From Acidimicrobiales bacterium (GTDB lineage Bacteria > Actinomycetota > Acidimicrobiia > Acidimicrobiales > SZUA-35), in contig JAHDCV010000003.1 of the NCBI GenBank assembly GCA_020629695.1, forward strand, positions 1 to 45,586: 45,586 bases of DNA, in the 5' to 3' direction. Positions 8,281 to 16,938 of the stretch are shown piece by piece. The position numbers and the translations under genes are program-made. The notes beneath the pieces were generated by a model. It was not told where the DNA came from, did not search any database, and saw only the letters and a list, made by a program, of their open reading frames with translations. Position 1 is the first letter of the stretch, and the number at the start of each line of letters is the position of its first letter.

Positions 8281-9476
8281 AGACCGTGACCCGCCCGGCC
8301 CACGACGATCCGTCGAAGCAGACCGGGGCCGACTTCAGCCGCAAGCTCGGCTATCGCCCCGGACTCGACGGCCTCCGGGCGATCGCCATCGGCCTCGTGC
8401 TCGTCGAGCACTCGGGCATCAACCTGTTCAACGGTGGCCGCAACGGCGTGCAGGTGTTCTTCGTCCTCTCGGGGTTCCTCATCACCAAGCTGATGCTCGA
8501 GGAATGGGACCGGGACGACACCGTCAACATCAGGGCCTTCTACGGACGCCGCACCGTTCGCATCATGCCGGCGCCACTGTTCATGCTCGCCCTGTTGGCG
8601 ATCTTCTCCGGACACCTCGTGACGGAGGAGAACAAGGTCAGCGACCTCTTCCGCGAGATCGTGTGGTCCGGCACCTACGTCTACAACATGCGCCCGGCGC
8701 TGTCGCACGTGAGCGACTTCTTCGCCGCTCCGGAGAGCACCACCTGGCTCGCCCACACCTGGTCGCTCGCCACGGAAGAACAGTTCTATCTCCTGTGGCC
8801 ATCGCTGCTGGTGTTCGCCAAGATCCCGGAGCGGTCACCGAAGTTCGTCGCCCGAGGCCTCCTGCTGTTCGCCTTCGCGACGCTGCTCATCCGCTGGTTG
8901 CTCGTCGGTATCGGTGCCGGCGACGCCGTGTCGTTGGCGTTCTTCACGTTCGACGGGTTCGCCGTCGGCATCGCCCTCGCCTGGGCGCTGCACCACGGGA
9001 TCTGGCCCCGGCTGGAGAAGATCCTCGGCCACCCGGCGATCTTCTTCGCTGCCCTCGCCCTGCTCGCCCTCGACATGTTCGACCCCTACGGCCAGCACCT
9101 CGAACCCCACAAGGGTGGAACGCCGTGGCAGCCGTGGTTCGAAGCCGGCCAGGAGTCGTCGCTGCCGTACCTCTACTGGACCTACATCTCGTTCGCCTCG
9201 GCCGCCATGATCGGTCATGTGTTCGTCAACGGCGACTCGATGTGGTCGCGGCTCATGGCCTGGGGCCCGGCGGTCTACGTCGGCAAGCTCTCGTACTCGC
9301 TCTACCTCTGGCACGTTCCGGTCCAGGTCTATTTCAGCCGTGACCGGTTCCCCGACGTCGGCCTCGTGTGGATCATCCTCGCCGAGCAGTCCCTGACGAT
9401 CGTCGTGGCGATGACCAGCTACTACGCGATCGAGAAACCCTTCGCCAAGCTGCGGAAGCGGTTCGTCACCCACTGA
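8277..9476 (+). CDS. Acyltransferase family 3 (OafA-like) membrane O-acyltransferase
   Basis: These multi-spanning membrane proteins acetylate or acylate sugars of surface polysaccharides. The 399-residue protein carries YRPGLDGLRAIAIGLVLVEH at about residues 26-45, including the conserved Arg34 and candidate catalytic His45. GVQVFFVLSGFLIT is near 57-70, an RRTVR element follows near 93, and TWSLATEEQFYLLWP is near 160. Many hydrophobic segments follow. There is no C-terminal SGNH domain, so it is the transmembrane-only form. The start overlaps the upstream stop by ATGA and it closes the rightward operon, 25 bp from the converging threonine-rich gene. O-acetylation of the repeat unit is the likely job. 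Confidence 0.92.
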   Translation: MKTVTRPAHDDPSKQTGADFSRKLGYRPGLDGLRAIAIGLVLVEHSGINLFNGGRNGVQVFFVLSGFLITKLMLEEWDRDDTVNIRAFYGRRTVRIMPAPLFMLALLAIFSGHLVTEENKVSDLFREIVWSGTYVYNMRPALSHVSDFFAAPESTTWLAHTWSLATEEQFYLLWPSLLVFAKIPERSPKFVARGLLLFAFATLLIRWLLVGIGAGDAVSLAFFTFDGFAVGIALAWALHHGIWPRLEKILGHPAIFFAALALLALDMFDPYGQHLEPHKGGTPWQPWFEAGQESSLPYLYWTYISFASAAMIGHVFVNGDSMWSRLMAWGPAVYVGKLSYSLYLWHVPVQVYFSRDRFPDVGLVWIILAEQSLTIVVAMTSYYAIEKPFAKLRKRFVTH

Positions 9477-9501
9477 GTGACGGCGAGGGCGGCGCCGCCG
9501 A

Positions 9502-10242
9502 TCAGTTCGGTGGCCCGCCGTTGCCGGGAGCGGCCACCGTCGTGGTGGTCGGGGCTGCGATCGTCGTGGTCGTCGGCGCCACCGTCGTCGTGGTGGTCGG
9601 AGCGAGCGTCGTCGGCGGTGCCGTCGTGGTCGGCGCCACCGTCGTCGTGGTGGTCGGAGCGAGCGTCGTCGGCGGTGCCGTCGTGGTCGGCGCCACCGTC
9701 GTGGTCGGCCGGGTCGTCGTCGTCCAGGCGAACGTCGTCGTGGTGAGGCGGGTGGTCGTCGTCCGGCGTGTCGTCGACGTCGTGGCCCGGGTCGTGGTCG
9801 TCGAGATCGACGTGGTCGGCGCCGTCGTCGGGGCGATGCGCGTCGTCGAGATCCGACGGGTGGTGGTGGTCGTGGCGACAGGGTCGTCGGTGGTCGAGGT
9901 CGACGGCGCCTCGGTCGAGCTCGTCGGTGCGGAGATCACGAACGTCGGTGCCACCGCGTCGGAGGTCGACGATGCGCCGATGCGCATCGTGGTGACCGCG
10001 GCGCCGAGGGCGACCTCGTCGGTTGCCGGCCCCGATCGGGCCTCGACGCGGACGTCGCCGGCGATGTCGGGCGTCGCCAGACGGATGGCGGTGAAGCCGA
10101 CGAGCGCAACCGTCGCGACGAGGAGCAGCACTCGGGCGTACGTGCGACCCTCACCATGTCGCCACCACCATCCGAGGCGCGCTCGACGGGACTCGTCCTC
10201 ATCGACCTCCTGGGTGACCCACTCGACCTCGACCTGCTCCAC
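9502..10242 (-). CDS. Threonine/proline-rich membrane-anchored stalk protein
   Basis: No named family is recognised. The 246-residue protein has an acidic then basic cytoplasmic N-terminus, one membrane segment at about residues 36-55, a short linker and a long Thr/Pro/Ala stalk from about residue 115 to the end. The stalk includes two perfect copies of a 19-residue unit built on APTTTAPPTTLAP. There is no LPXTG sorting motif. It resembles the protein starting at 683. The start is GTG at 10242, with no Shine-Dalgarno but a TACCGT box 7 nt upstream, consistent with a leaderless transcript. The opposite strand also shows long open frames because of the GTC-rich repeat. I prefer this strand because only it gives a sensible N-terminus and membrane anchor. 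A surface stalk linked to the polysaccharide is inference. Confidence 0.7.
   Translation of the reverse strand: MEQVEVEWVTQEVDEDESRRARLGWWWRHGEGRTYARVLLLVATVALVGFTAIRLATPDIAGDVRVEARSGPATDEVALGAAVTTMRIGASSTSDAVAPTFVISAPTSSTEAPSTSTTDDPVATTTTTRRISTTRIAPTTAPTTSISTTTTRATTSTTRRTTTTRLTTTTFAWTTTTRPTTTVAPTTTAPPTTLAPTTTTTVAPTTTAPPTTLAPTTTTTVAPTTTTIAAPTTTTVAAPGNGGPPN
9572..9702 (-). repeat. 57-bp tandem repeat, two full copies and one partial
   Basis: Two identical 57-base units occupy 9572-9628 and 9629-9685, followed by 17 matching bases at 9686-9702. On the minus strand each unit encodes 19 residues of the Thr/Pro-rich stalk. The unit keeps the reading frame, so copy-number change would only alter stalk length. 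Confidence 0.9.
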
Positions 10243-10249
10243 AACGGAA

Positions 10250-10255
10250 ACGGTA
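10250..10255 (-). promoter_or_regulatory. Candidate -10 box for threonine-rich gene
   Basis: TACCGT on the minus strand ends 7 nt before the GTG at 10242. This spacing would start transcription at the start codon. A GTGAACACG motif shared with the 1656-1722 region lies about 50 bp further upstream at 10304-10312. Confidence 0.35.
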
Positions 10256-10361
10256 GGACGAGCCGTGCATCACGACCTGAGTGAGCCGCCCCGTCGGGTG
10301 TGGGTGAACACGCCCATCTCAACGGCCTGACCAGGGAAAACACCGACCGGACACGGGGGTG

Positions 10362-10384
10362 GACCCCCTCCGCTCGAGGGGGTC
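10362..10384 (-). terminator. Strong hairpin terminator of leftward polysaccharide operon
   Basis: GACCCCCT and AGGGGGTC form a perfect 8-bp stem around a 7-nt loop. The stem begins within the stop codon of the GH74-like gene, the last gene of the operon. No T-tract follows, in line with actinobacterial I-shaped terminators. Confidence 0.7.
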
Positions 10385-12734
10385 AGCCGAGCTGATCGCC
10401 CTGCATGATGCCGTTGCCCTCGAAACCGACGTAGACCCGGCCGGGCACCTCGGGATCACCAGCGACCGCATCGATGCCGGCGTAGTTCCCGCCGGGCGCT
10501 TCCGCGAGCAGTTCGAACGTCGCGAGATCGTCGGTCGACCGGAAGACCCCGTTGATCCCGTCGACCTCGCCGGCGAGGAACACCACCGGTGGCCCGCCGT
10601 CGACCATCGGCGCACCGAAACCGATGGCTCGAATGGCGGCTGTGCCCGGCACCGGCGACCAGTCGATGCCGCCGTTGTCCGACTCGTAGAGCGGGGTCAA
10701 CGTCTCCTCGAGCGGACCCGTGGTGAACAGCAGCCGACCTTCGGATCCGGGCACGGCTTCGAGACGGGCGTTGAAGAATCCGTTGCCGGCGAACTCCATG
10801 GCGTCCCCGGACCGCTGCTCCCAGGTGGCGCCCCCGTCGGTCGAGGCCATCAGCCCCAGTTCGACGTGGTACAGGTAGAAGGTGTCGGGCAGGACGGGAT
10901 CGGCCGTGAGCACATGACGCCGCAGGAAGTAGGCGAAGTGCGAACCGCCTTCGAGATTCCCGTCGTCGTTGAACCGGCTCTCCATACCCGGCATGGGAAC
11001 GACGGCCCACGTCGCTCCCCCATCGGTCGAGCGATGCAACGGCCGATTGAACGTCGGGAGCCAGACGATCACGTCCGGGTCCGAGGAGGACACGGCGAGA
11101 TTGCCGAAGCGGAGATCGTAGGGATGTGTGCCATCGGCGAACGAGCCGAACGGTGTCCAGGTCAGGCCGTCATCGTCGGAGAACCCGGCCCAGTAGGCCT
11201 CGCCATCGCCCTCGCAGCAGAATCGGTGGTCGCCGACGATGCCATAGACACGGCCGGGTGCGGCGGGGGTCGTCGCCAACGCCCAAGCCGAGTTGAACCG
11301 GGGGTCGGGGCCCTGGACCGCGGTCGCGGCGCCGCCCGGCGGGTGGGCGAAGAACGCTCGGTCCCAGTGGGCCGAGACGGGCAACCCGGTCGTGGCGACC
11401 GCGATGTCGTTCGTGACGAGCTCCTCGATCCCGAGCGTGTCACACACGAACGTCAGATCGCCGTCGGCCACACCCTCGGCCCGCCAGACGGCGAATCCCT
11501 CGGGAAACCAGATCCGGCCGGGCACGGCGGGATCGAACTCGATGGACGCAGCGGAGAGGAACGCCGAGCCATAGATCTCCAGCCACGGCGGCACGGCACA
11601 CGACACGTCGATGTCGAGGCCGTCCCAGCTCGCTCCCCCGTCGTTCGATCGCCAGATGGCCTGGTCCTGCACACCCTGGTCGGTCACGATCACCCGGTCG
11701 GCGTCGAACGGGTCGGTGGCCACGGTACTGAAGGTGCGATTGCCCGACGGCTGGATCGACGTCGTCTCGCCAGTCGCCGGATCGAACCGTTGCACTCGGG
11801 TGTCCTGCGGCTCAGCCACCCAGAGTCGTCCGGCGGCGTCGGTCTCGGCGTCGAAGGGCAGCCCGGTCGTGGTCCACAGTTGGGTCCACGACGCGCCGTC
11901 GTCGGTGCTGCGCCACACGCCGGAGGCGGCCACCCCGACACTGACGGCGTCAGCGGTGACCTCGACGAACGTGACGCCGGCTCGGTCGAGCCCCGGCTCC
12001 CAGCCGGAGCCGTCGGGTACACCGGACACCGGTTCGAACGTCATCGCGCCGTCGGTCGAGCGCCACAACGTGCCCGCCCGGGTCCCCAACCAGACCACGT
12101 CGGGGTCGGCAGGATGCACCGACAACCGCTCGCCCCCGGTGCGGAACTCGGCGTTGCCGTCGATCGGGAACCGTTGGCTGCCCGATGTCCAGGTCGCTCC
12201 CCCGTCGCTCGACACGAGGACCCGACCGGCGTCGCGGTCGAAGCTGTTCCCGCCCGAGAGGTAGAGACGATCCGGATCCGACGGTGCGATCGCGACCGCC
12301 TCGACCTGATAGTCGGGTTCCACGGGGTCGGTGACCGACCCGTGGAGCAACACCTGGTTCCAGCGCGAGGTGGTCTCGTCGTAGAGGAAGGCGCCTCCGA
12401 CGTCGGTGCGGGCGAACCGCACCCCCGCGGCATGGACCTCCATCCCCGTGACGTAGCCACCGCCGCCGATCTCGAGTGCCTGCCACTGATACCCGTCGTG
12501 CAGATCGGGGACCTCGGCCTCGGCGGGTTCGATCGCCACCGTGGTCTCGGGGGGCACGAACGACACCGACGGGATCGAGGGTGTGCCGGGACCGGCGTCC
12601 CCACCACGGCCCATCAATGCGATGGCCAGACCGCCGACTCCGAGCAGTGCCACGACCACCACGGCAGCGGCGATGAGGCCGGAACGGGAGCCCGTGCCGG
12701 ACGGCCCGGGCGAGGGCGAAGCGATCTCGTCCAT
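10383..12734 (-). CDS. Membrane-anchored GH74-like beta-propeller (Asp-box) protein
   Basis: The 783-residue protein has a short cytoplasmic tail, one membrane segment at about residues 19-41, a Thr/Pro/Glu linker and a large extracellular domain. It opens with GGGGYVTGMEV near 91-100 and ARTDVGGAFLYD near 108-119. Both match the start of family GH74 (xyloglucanase type), where the Asp of T-D-x-GG (here Asp111) is a catalytic residue. At least seven S-x-D-G-x-(T/S)W-type Asp boxes follow, as in two seven-bladed propellers. It is the last gene of the leftward Wzx/Wzy operon, 7 nt after the flippase, and its stop lies in a terminator hairpin. A role in trimming or binding the exported polysaccharide is inference; a non-enzymatic sortilin- or sialidase-like propeller is the alternative. 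Confidence 0.75.
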   Translation of the reverse strand: MDEIASPSPGPSGTGSRSGLIAAAVVVVALLGVGGLAIALMGRGGDAGPGTPSIPSVSFVPPETTVAIEPAEAEVPDLHDGYQWQALEIGGGGYVTGMEVHAAGVRFARTDVGGAFLYDETTSRWNQVLLHGSVTDPVEPDYQVEAVAIAPSDPDRLYLSGGNSFDRDAGRVLVSSDGGATWTSGSQRFPIDGNAEFRTGGERLSVHPADPDVVWLGTRAGTLWRSTDGAMTFEPVSGVPDGSGWEPGLDRAGVTFVEVTADAVSVGVAASGVWRSTDDGASWTQLWTTTGLPFDAETDAAGRLWVAEPQDTRVQRFDPATGETTSIQPSGNRTFSTVATDPFDADRVIVTDQGVQDQAIWRSNDGGASWDGLDIDVSCAVPPWLEIYGSAFLSAASIEFDPAVPGRIWFPEGFAVWRAEGVADGDLTFVCDTLGIEELVTNDIAVATTGLPVSAHWDRAFFAHPPGGAATAVQGPDPRFNSAWALATTPAAPGRVYGIVGDHRFCCEGDGEAYWAGFSDDDGLTWTPFGSFADGTHPYDLRFGNLAVSSSDPDVIVWLPTFNRPLHRSTDGGATWAVVPMPGMESRFNDDGNLEGGSHFAYFLRRHVLTADPVLPDTFYLYHVELGLMASTDGGATWEQRSGDAMEFAGNGFFNARLEAVPGSEGRLLFTTGPLEETLTPLYESDNGGIDWSPVPGTAAIRAIGFGAPMVDGGPPVVFLAGEVDGINGVFRSTDDLATFELLAEAPGGNYAGIDAVAGDPEVPGRVYVGFEGNGIMQGDQLG

Positions 12735-12741
12735 GGCGGGG

Positions 12742-14097
12742 TCAGGCTACCGGAGCCGGCTCGGGCGTCGGGGTCGGCCCGGCCGCCACCGATGCGTCGT
12801 GGCGACGCTGGAAGTAGACGAGCGTGCCCCACCCGATGGCGGCGAGATAGATCTCGCCGACGATCGTGCCGATGATGGCGCCTCGCCAGCTCATCGATTC
12901 GATGAGGGTGATGTAGATGATGAGGCTCAGCACAGCCGAGCTCGCGTAGTTCGCGGCCCGCACGCCGGTGCGACCGAGGCCGAGCAGCCCGTTGTTGGGG
13001 GCCGTCGAGACCGAGATCAGCGGGAGGAAGAGGATCAACCAGCGGATCATCTCGGTCGCCCCGCTGAAGTCGGCAGACCCGGGCACGAGCTTCGGCAGGA
13101 TCGGGGCCGTCACGTAGAGCACGATGGCGATCGGGATCATCAGCACGGTGGACAACTTGATGAAGCCGAGCGAGCGGCGGAGGTGGACACCGGTGGCCTG
13201 TTCATCATGGGGAAGGAACCGCTGGAACGCTGCGAAGTCGAGCGCCTTCAGCGGAAGGAGGCCGAACATCACGAACCGGAACGCGGCACCGTATTCGCCT
13301 GCGGTGTCTTCCTGCCCGAAGTAGTTCATGACGACCTTGTCCCCGTCGGTCTGGATCAACGACGCCGACATCGGGAAGGCGAACGCCGCCGAGGCGCCGG
13401 CGAAGTCACGCCGGGGAAGCCCGAACGACACCGGGATGCCGTGCCGAGGGAGGACCACCGTCAGGGTGATCGTCGCGAGGATCGAATAACAGACGAGCAG
13501 CGTCGCACCGAGGTTCGTGATGTTCAGCGCTCCGAGGCCCCAGAGGCTCGTGACGACACAGAAGCGGATGATCGACATGCAGATCCGCAGCTTCGACGCG
13601 GCGGGAAGGCCGGCCACGGTCTGCAGCAGCGACGCCGAGATCCACACGGTCGCCGCGGCGAGCAGTTCGGCCGCAGCGATGAGCGCCATCTGCGTGACGG
13701 AGAGGCCGTCGATCGTGAACGACGCGATGGTCACCGCAGCCGTCGCCATGACCGACCCGGCCAGGAGTCCGAGCGACAGCGACGAACGAGCGACGCTGGT
13801 CGCGCCGTCACCGTCACGGATCGATCGTTGGAGCACCGCCAGGGTCGTGCCGGCGAAGGCGGCACCGCCGAGCGGTCCGATGACGCCGTACAGCCCGGCG
13901 TATTCGCCGTAGCCATCCGTGTCGAGCTCGGACGCGAGCAACAGGAACGAGGCCATGGTGGCCACGAGCAGGAACGCGTCGTTGGCGAGGGCCCAGAGGG
14001 TGTCGACGCCGAGGCTCCGCAGCCCGCCGCCGTCGAGGGCGTCGCCTTCCGCAGGGTCTCCCGGCTCGCGCGGTTCGGCCTCGACCTGCGGCTTCAT
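12742..14097 (-). CDS. Wzx-like polysaccharide flippase (MOP superfamily)
   Basis: This 451-residue integral membrane protein probably flips the undecaprenyl-linked repeat unit across the cytoplasmic membrane. It consists of an acidic N-terminal tail of about 30 residues followed by hydrophobic segments throughout, with MOP-type features such as ALANDAFLLVATMASFLLLA near the first helix and MNYFGQEDTAGEYGAAFR in the middle. The start at 14097 is chosen because ATGA overlaps the stop of the polymerase gene; an ATG at 14109 is in frame but less likely. Its position between polymerase and GH74-like genes supports an export role. Specific substrate unknown. Confidence 0.85.
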   Translation of the reverse strand: MKPQVEAEPREPGDPAEGDALDGGGLRSLGVDTLWALANDAFLLVATMASFLLLASELDTDGYGEYAGLYGVIGPLGGAAFAGTTLAVLQRSIRDGDGATSVARSSLSLGLLAGSVMATAAVTIASFTIDGLSVTQMALIAAAELLAAATVWISASLLQTVAGLPAASKLRICMSIIRFCVVTSLWGLGALNITNLGATLLVCYSILATITLTVVLPRHGIPVSFGLPRRDFAGASAAFAFPMSASLIQTDGDKVVMNYFGQEDTAGEYGAAFRFVMFGLLPLKALDFAAFQRFLPHDEQATGVHLRRSLGFIKLSTVLMIPIAIVLYVTAPILPKLVPGSADFSGATEMIRWLILFLPLISVSTAPNNGLLGLGRTGVRAANYASSAVLSLIIYITLIESMSWRGAIIGTIVGEIYLAAIGWGTLVYFQRRHDASVAAGPTPTPEPAPVA

Positions 14098-15413
14098 CGA
14101 CGGATCCACGGGGCGAGCTCGTCACCGCTCGTGCGGGCCTCGCGTCGGAGCGAGAGCGTGCGCATGATGGCGAGCACACCGAGCCACGGGCCGAGGAACA
14201 CCGGCTCCGACAGCGACATCCAGATCTGGGCGATCACGACCATCAGGATCCAGATGCCGAGTGGAGGTGCCGAGCGGAGCAGCCGGGCACCCGAGGCGAA
14301 GTTGGAGAGGAAGACCACCGAGAACAGGACCATGCCGACGATGCCGAGCTGCAACATCAGGTCGAGCGTGCCGGAGTGGGCGTGGGGCACGTTGAACCCG
14401 ATCGCCCGCCACAGCGCCGCCGTGGTCGGCGACGGAGCGATGCCGCCGCCGCCCCAGAACACGCCGCCGAGCCCGTAGCCGAGCAATGGTTCGGCACTGA
14501 TGAACTCGAGGGCCGCGGTCCAGATCTCGGTCCGACCGGTGAACGTGAGGTCCTTGCCTGCGGCCGACAGCAGCGTCGCAAGCGATGCCAGGGTGGCGAA
14601 CAGGCCGCACAACCCCAACGCGAGACTCGTGACCACGTAGCCCGTCGACCAGCGGCCCTCCTGGCGGAGATAGGTGGTGAGCCACCAGTACAGCCCGAAC
14701 GACAACATGGCGGCGGTGAGGCCGGTCGCCGACTGGGAGCCGATGAGCATGACGCCGATACCCGCGATCGACAGCGTCTTCGACCACCCCGGACGGTCGA
14801 ACACGAGCAGGGTGATGAGCAGGAACACGAGGAACGGCGCCATCTCGTTCTTGTGAAAGAACAACCCGTGCCACCCGTCGATCGGCAACCCACCGTTGAC
14901 GGCCTCGTGGGTGCGGGTCGACGGGGAGACCGCCGTGGCGAGCAACGAAGCGACCAACACGAGCCGACCACCGAGGATCATGCCGTCGATCACGTCCCGG
15001 AGCGCCATCACGCCGGTGAGCAGGATCAGCCCCACCATCAGAGGCACGTACTGCTCGATCCGATAGGCGGTGATGTCGGGTTGGTAGCTCCACGTCAACG
15101 ACACGATGAGGAACGGCACCAGCAGAAGCAGTCCCATCGAGATGGGTAGGCGCCGCACCCGCTGCTGCGGGCTGAGGATCACCACGCCGAAGGCGCCCAG
15201 GAGCACGAGCCACCGGGCCCGGAACGGCAGGAAGGGAGCACCACCCCACGCCGTGGCCATGAACAACACGAGGGAGGTCAGGCCGGCGAAACGTGCCAGC
15301 GGAGCGAGCTCGCCACGATCGCCACCCCAGCCGCCGTGACGCCGCAGAACCGCGCCGCGCTCAGCGGGGGCGGGTCCGAGACTGGACGACGGGCGTGGGA
15401 GCAGATCGGTCAA
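14094..15413 (-). CDS. Wzy-like O-antigen polymerase/ligase family protein
   Basis: The 439-residue multi-spanning membrane protein belongs to the O-antigen ligase/polymerase (Wzy_C) group. The diagnostic stretch is FTGRTEIWTAALEFISAEP followed by LLGYGLGGVFWG and NVPHAHSGTLDLMLQLGIVG, which includes the conserved Arg and His of the large extracytoplasmic loop. LFFHKNEMAPFL is also typical. It would join repeat units after flipping. The start is a TTG at 15413 sharing TTGA with the upstream stop; no better start is near. An actinobacterium has no lipopolysaccharide, so polymerase is more likely than ligase. Confidence 0.87.
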   Translation of the reverse strand: MTDLLPRPSSSLGPAPAERGAVLRRHGGWGGDRGELAPLARFAGLTSLVLFMATAWGGAPFLPFRARWLVLLGAFGVVILSPQQRVRRLPISMGLLLLVPFLIVSLTWSYQPDITAYRIEQYVPLMVGLILLTGVMALRDVIDGMILGGRLVLVASLLATAVSPSTRTHEAVNGGLPIDGWHGLFFHKNEMAPFLVFLLITLLVFDRPGWSKTLSIAGIGVMLIGSQSATGLTAAMLSFGLYWWLTTYLRQEGRWSTGYVVTSLALGLCGLFATLASLATLLSAAGKDLTFTGRTEIWTAALEFISAEPLLGYGLGGVFWGGGGIAPSPTTAALWRAIGFNVPHAHSGTLDLMLQLGIVGMVLFSVVFLSNFASGARLLRSAPPLGIWILMVVIAQIWMSLSEPVFLGPWLGVLAIMRTLSLRREARTSGDELAPWIRR

Positions 15414-16357
15414 TGGTGCGAAATCCGGACGCCGAGCGGCCCGATCATCATGCCCGCGGCACGGGCCGACATGGCCAGAGCGAAGCGGAACTGGGGCGAC
15501 TCCCCCTTCGACAACCGGATGAACGGCCGGGACCCGTACTCGACGAGGCGTCGACCGCCTCGCAGCACGAGCCGTCCCGGACCGGTCTGGCCCGACTCGA
15601 TGTTGGTCACGTATTCGGTGTTGCCCATCCAGAACGCCGATCGGAGTTGGTAGGCCCAGGTCGCACGCTCGGGGCCCTCGACACCGTAGGCGATGCCCCC
15701 GGTCGAGTGACGGGCGTCCATGCCCGCCGCCATCGCGGTCATGTAGAAGACCATGTCCTCGCCACCGATGGTGCCGAGATCCTCCCGGAAGCGGATGTCG
15801 GGGTGGTCGAGCAGGAACTGTGCTCGGATCATCGAGTTCCCGGTCGAACAGACGGGCACCTGCTCACCGTCCGCGTGCACGGGCGGCGCCCCGATCTGGG
15901 CGAAGGGCTGATCGCTCAACCACTGTGGCGCGTCCTCGGGGTAGCGGATGTAGACCGGGCCGGTCACGGCGTCGGCACCGGTGCGACGCTGGACGTCGAA
16001 GAACGCATCGAACCAGCTCGGCACGACGACCTCGTCGTCGTCGACCATGCCGACCCAGTCGGCGATCTCCAGCCCGGCTTCGAGGCCGGTGTTCCGGGCG
16101 ATCGAGATGTTGCCCGAGCCGGTGTGCCGATAGTGCAGCCCGAGTTCGAACTCGTGCGGGAAGTCGGTCACGACCTGCTTGGCCCGACCATCGACGTTGT
16201 CGTCGACGACCACGATGCCGACCCGGCAACGCTGGCCCGCGTGCTTGGCCGCGGTGTGGAACGAATCGAGCAGCCGTCGGAGCTTGTCGTTTCGCTTGTA
16301 GGTGCAGATGTACACCGCGATGGACGCGGGTTCGGATGCGGCACGGGGGTGGTTCAC
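15410..16357 (-). CDS. Glycosyltransferase family 2
   Basis: A GT-A inverting glycosyltransferase of 315 residues. The N-terminal IAVYICTYKRNDKLRRLLDS (from about residue 13) is the classic GT2 opening. VVVDDN at about 49-54 is the nucleotide-binding Asp region and VDDDE at 105-109 the metal-binding DxD. TGNSMIRA near 170 and a GGEDM motif near 200 form the acceptor/catalytic part. GTG at 16357 overlaps the stop of the acetyltransferase (GTGA). It lacks membrane segments and presumably works at the inner membrane face on the lipid-linked repeat. Sugar specificity unknown. Confidence 0.88.
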   Translation of the reverse strand: MNHPRAASEPASIAVYICTYKRNDKLRRLLDSFHTAAKHAGQRCRVGIVVVDDNVDGRAKQVVTDFPHEFELGLHYRHTGSGNISIARNTGLEAGLEIADWVGMVDDDEVVVPSWFDAFFDVQRRTGADAVTGPVYIRYPEDAPQWLSDQPFAQIGAPPVHADGEQVPVCSTGNSMIRAQFLLDHPDIRFREDLGTIGGEDMVFYMTAMAAGMDARHSTGGIAYGVEGPERATWAYQLRSAFWMGNTEYVTNIESGQTGPGRLVLRGGRRLVEYGSRPFIRLSKGESPQFRFALAMSARAAGMMIGPLGVRISHH

Positions 16358-16938
16358 GAGACGGCGCCTTCCTGCGTGGGAGCTGAGATGACACGAGCTG
16401 GCACTCCAGCGACGGTCGAACCAGCAGGAACGTCGCGAACGACGACGGCATTTGCCCCGATGCGGGAACCTTCTCCCACGAGAATCCCCCCGAGAATGAC
16501 GGCGCCCACACCGACCTCGACGCCATCGGCGAGGATCGGGAGTTCATCGACCTCGTTCACCCCACGCACGCCGATGGTCACACCGTGGCGCACCACACAA
16601 TCGTTCCCGATCCCGGCCCAGCCGTTGATCACGATGCCGCCGTGGTGGGCGAACTCGACCCGACGGCCGACCCGCACCGTGTACGGGAGCTCGATGCCGT
16701 AACGCAGCGTCGCCCAGTGCCAGACGGGGTTGTACAGCGCCGAGGCGAGCTTGCGAGCCGGACCGGGCAGGTCCATCCGGGCATTGCCGAGGCGATGGAG
16801 GACGAGAATCCGGAATCCCGCTCGCCGGCGGTCGCTCTGGTGGGATCGGAGATCCTCACGCAAGAGGGCGAGCAGGCCGATGCCGGCCGGGTTGTGGTTC
16901 TCACCGGCCGTGTGCTGCTCGGGTCGCCGCCCGTTCAC
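16354..16938 (-). CDS. Serine-O-acetyltransferase-like hexapeptide acyltransferase
   Basis: The protein has 194 residues from GTG at 16938. A helical N-terminal part of about 90 residues precedes a left-handed beta-helix, with repeats such as IVINGWAGIGNDCVVRHGVT and VEVGVGAVILGGILVGEG and the C-terminal VVVRDVPAGSTVAGVPARVI. This is the CysE/serine acetyltransferase-like layout, and HHGGIVINGWA is close to the active-site region of that group. Embedded between two GT2 genes with 4-bp overlaps on both sides, it is more likely an O-acetyltransferase for a polysaccharide sugar or amino-acid decoration than the housekeeping CysE. The reading frame is open further upstream, but that part overlaps the previous gene. 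Confidence 0.83.
   Translation of the reverse strand: MNGRRPEQHTAGENHNPAGIGLLALLREDLRSHQSDRRRAGFRILVLHRLGNARMDLPGPARKLASALYNPVWHWATLRYGIELPYTVRVGRRVEFAHHGGIVINGWAGIGNDCVVRHGVTIGVRGVNEVDELPILADGVEVGVGAVILGGILVGEGSRIGANAVVVRDVPAGSTVAGVPARVISAPTQEGAVS

Noticed and set aside
9502-9560. Sortase anchoring signal at the stalk C-terminus
   Set aside because: No LPXTG motif, hydrophobic tail or basic end is present; the protein is held by its N-terminal helix.
9572-9702. CRISPR array
   Set aside because: The repeats are tandem without unique spacers and lie in frame in a coding sequence.
9368-10330. Long valine-rich plus-strand reading frame
   Set aside because: It is the antisense of the Thr/Pro-rich stalk; ACC/ACG-rich codons read as GTC/GTG on the other strand. 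It has no sensible N-terminus and overlaps the acyltransferase end.
10359-12875. 838-codon plus-strand frame opposite the GH74-like gene
   Set aside because: Antisense shadow; the minus strand has clear Asp-box repeats and a membrane anchor.
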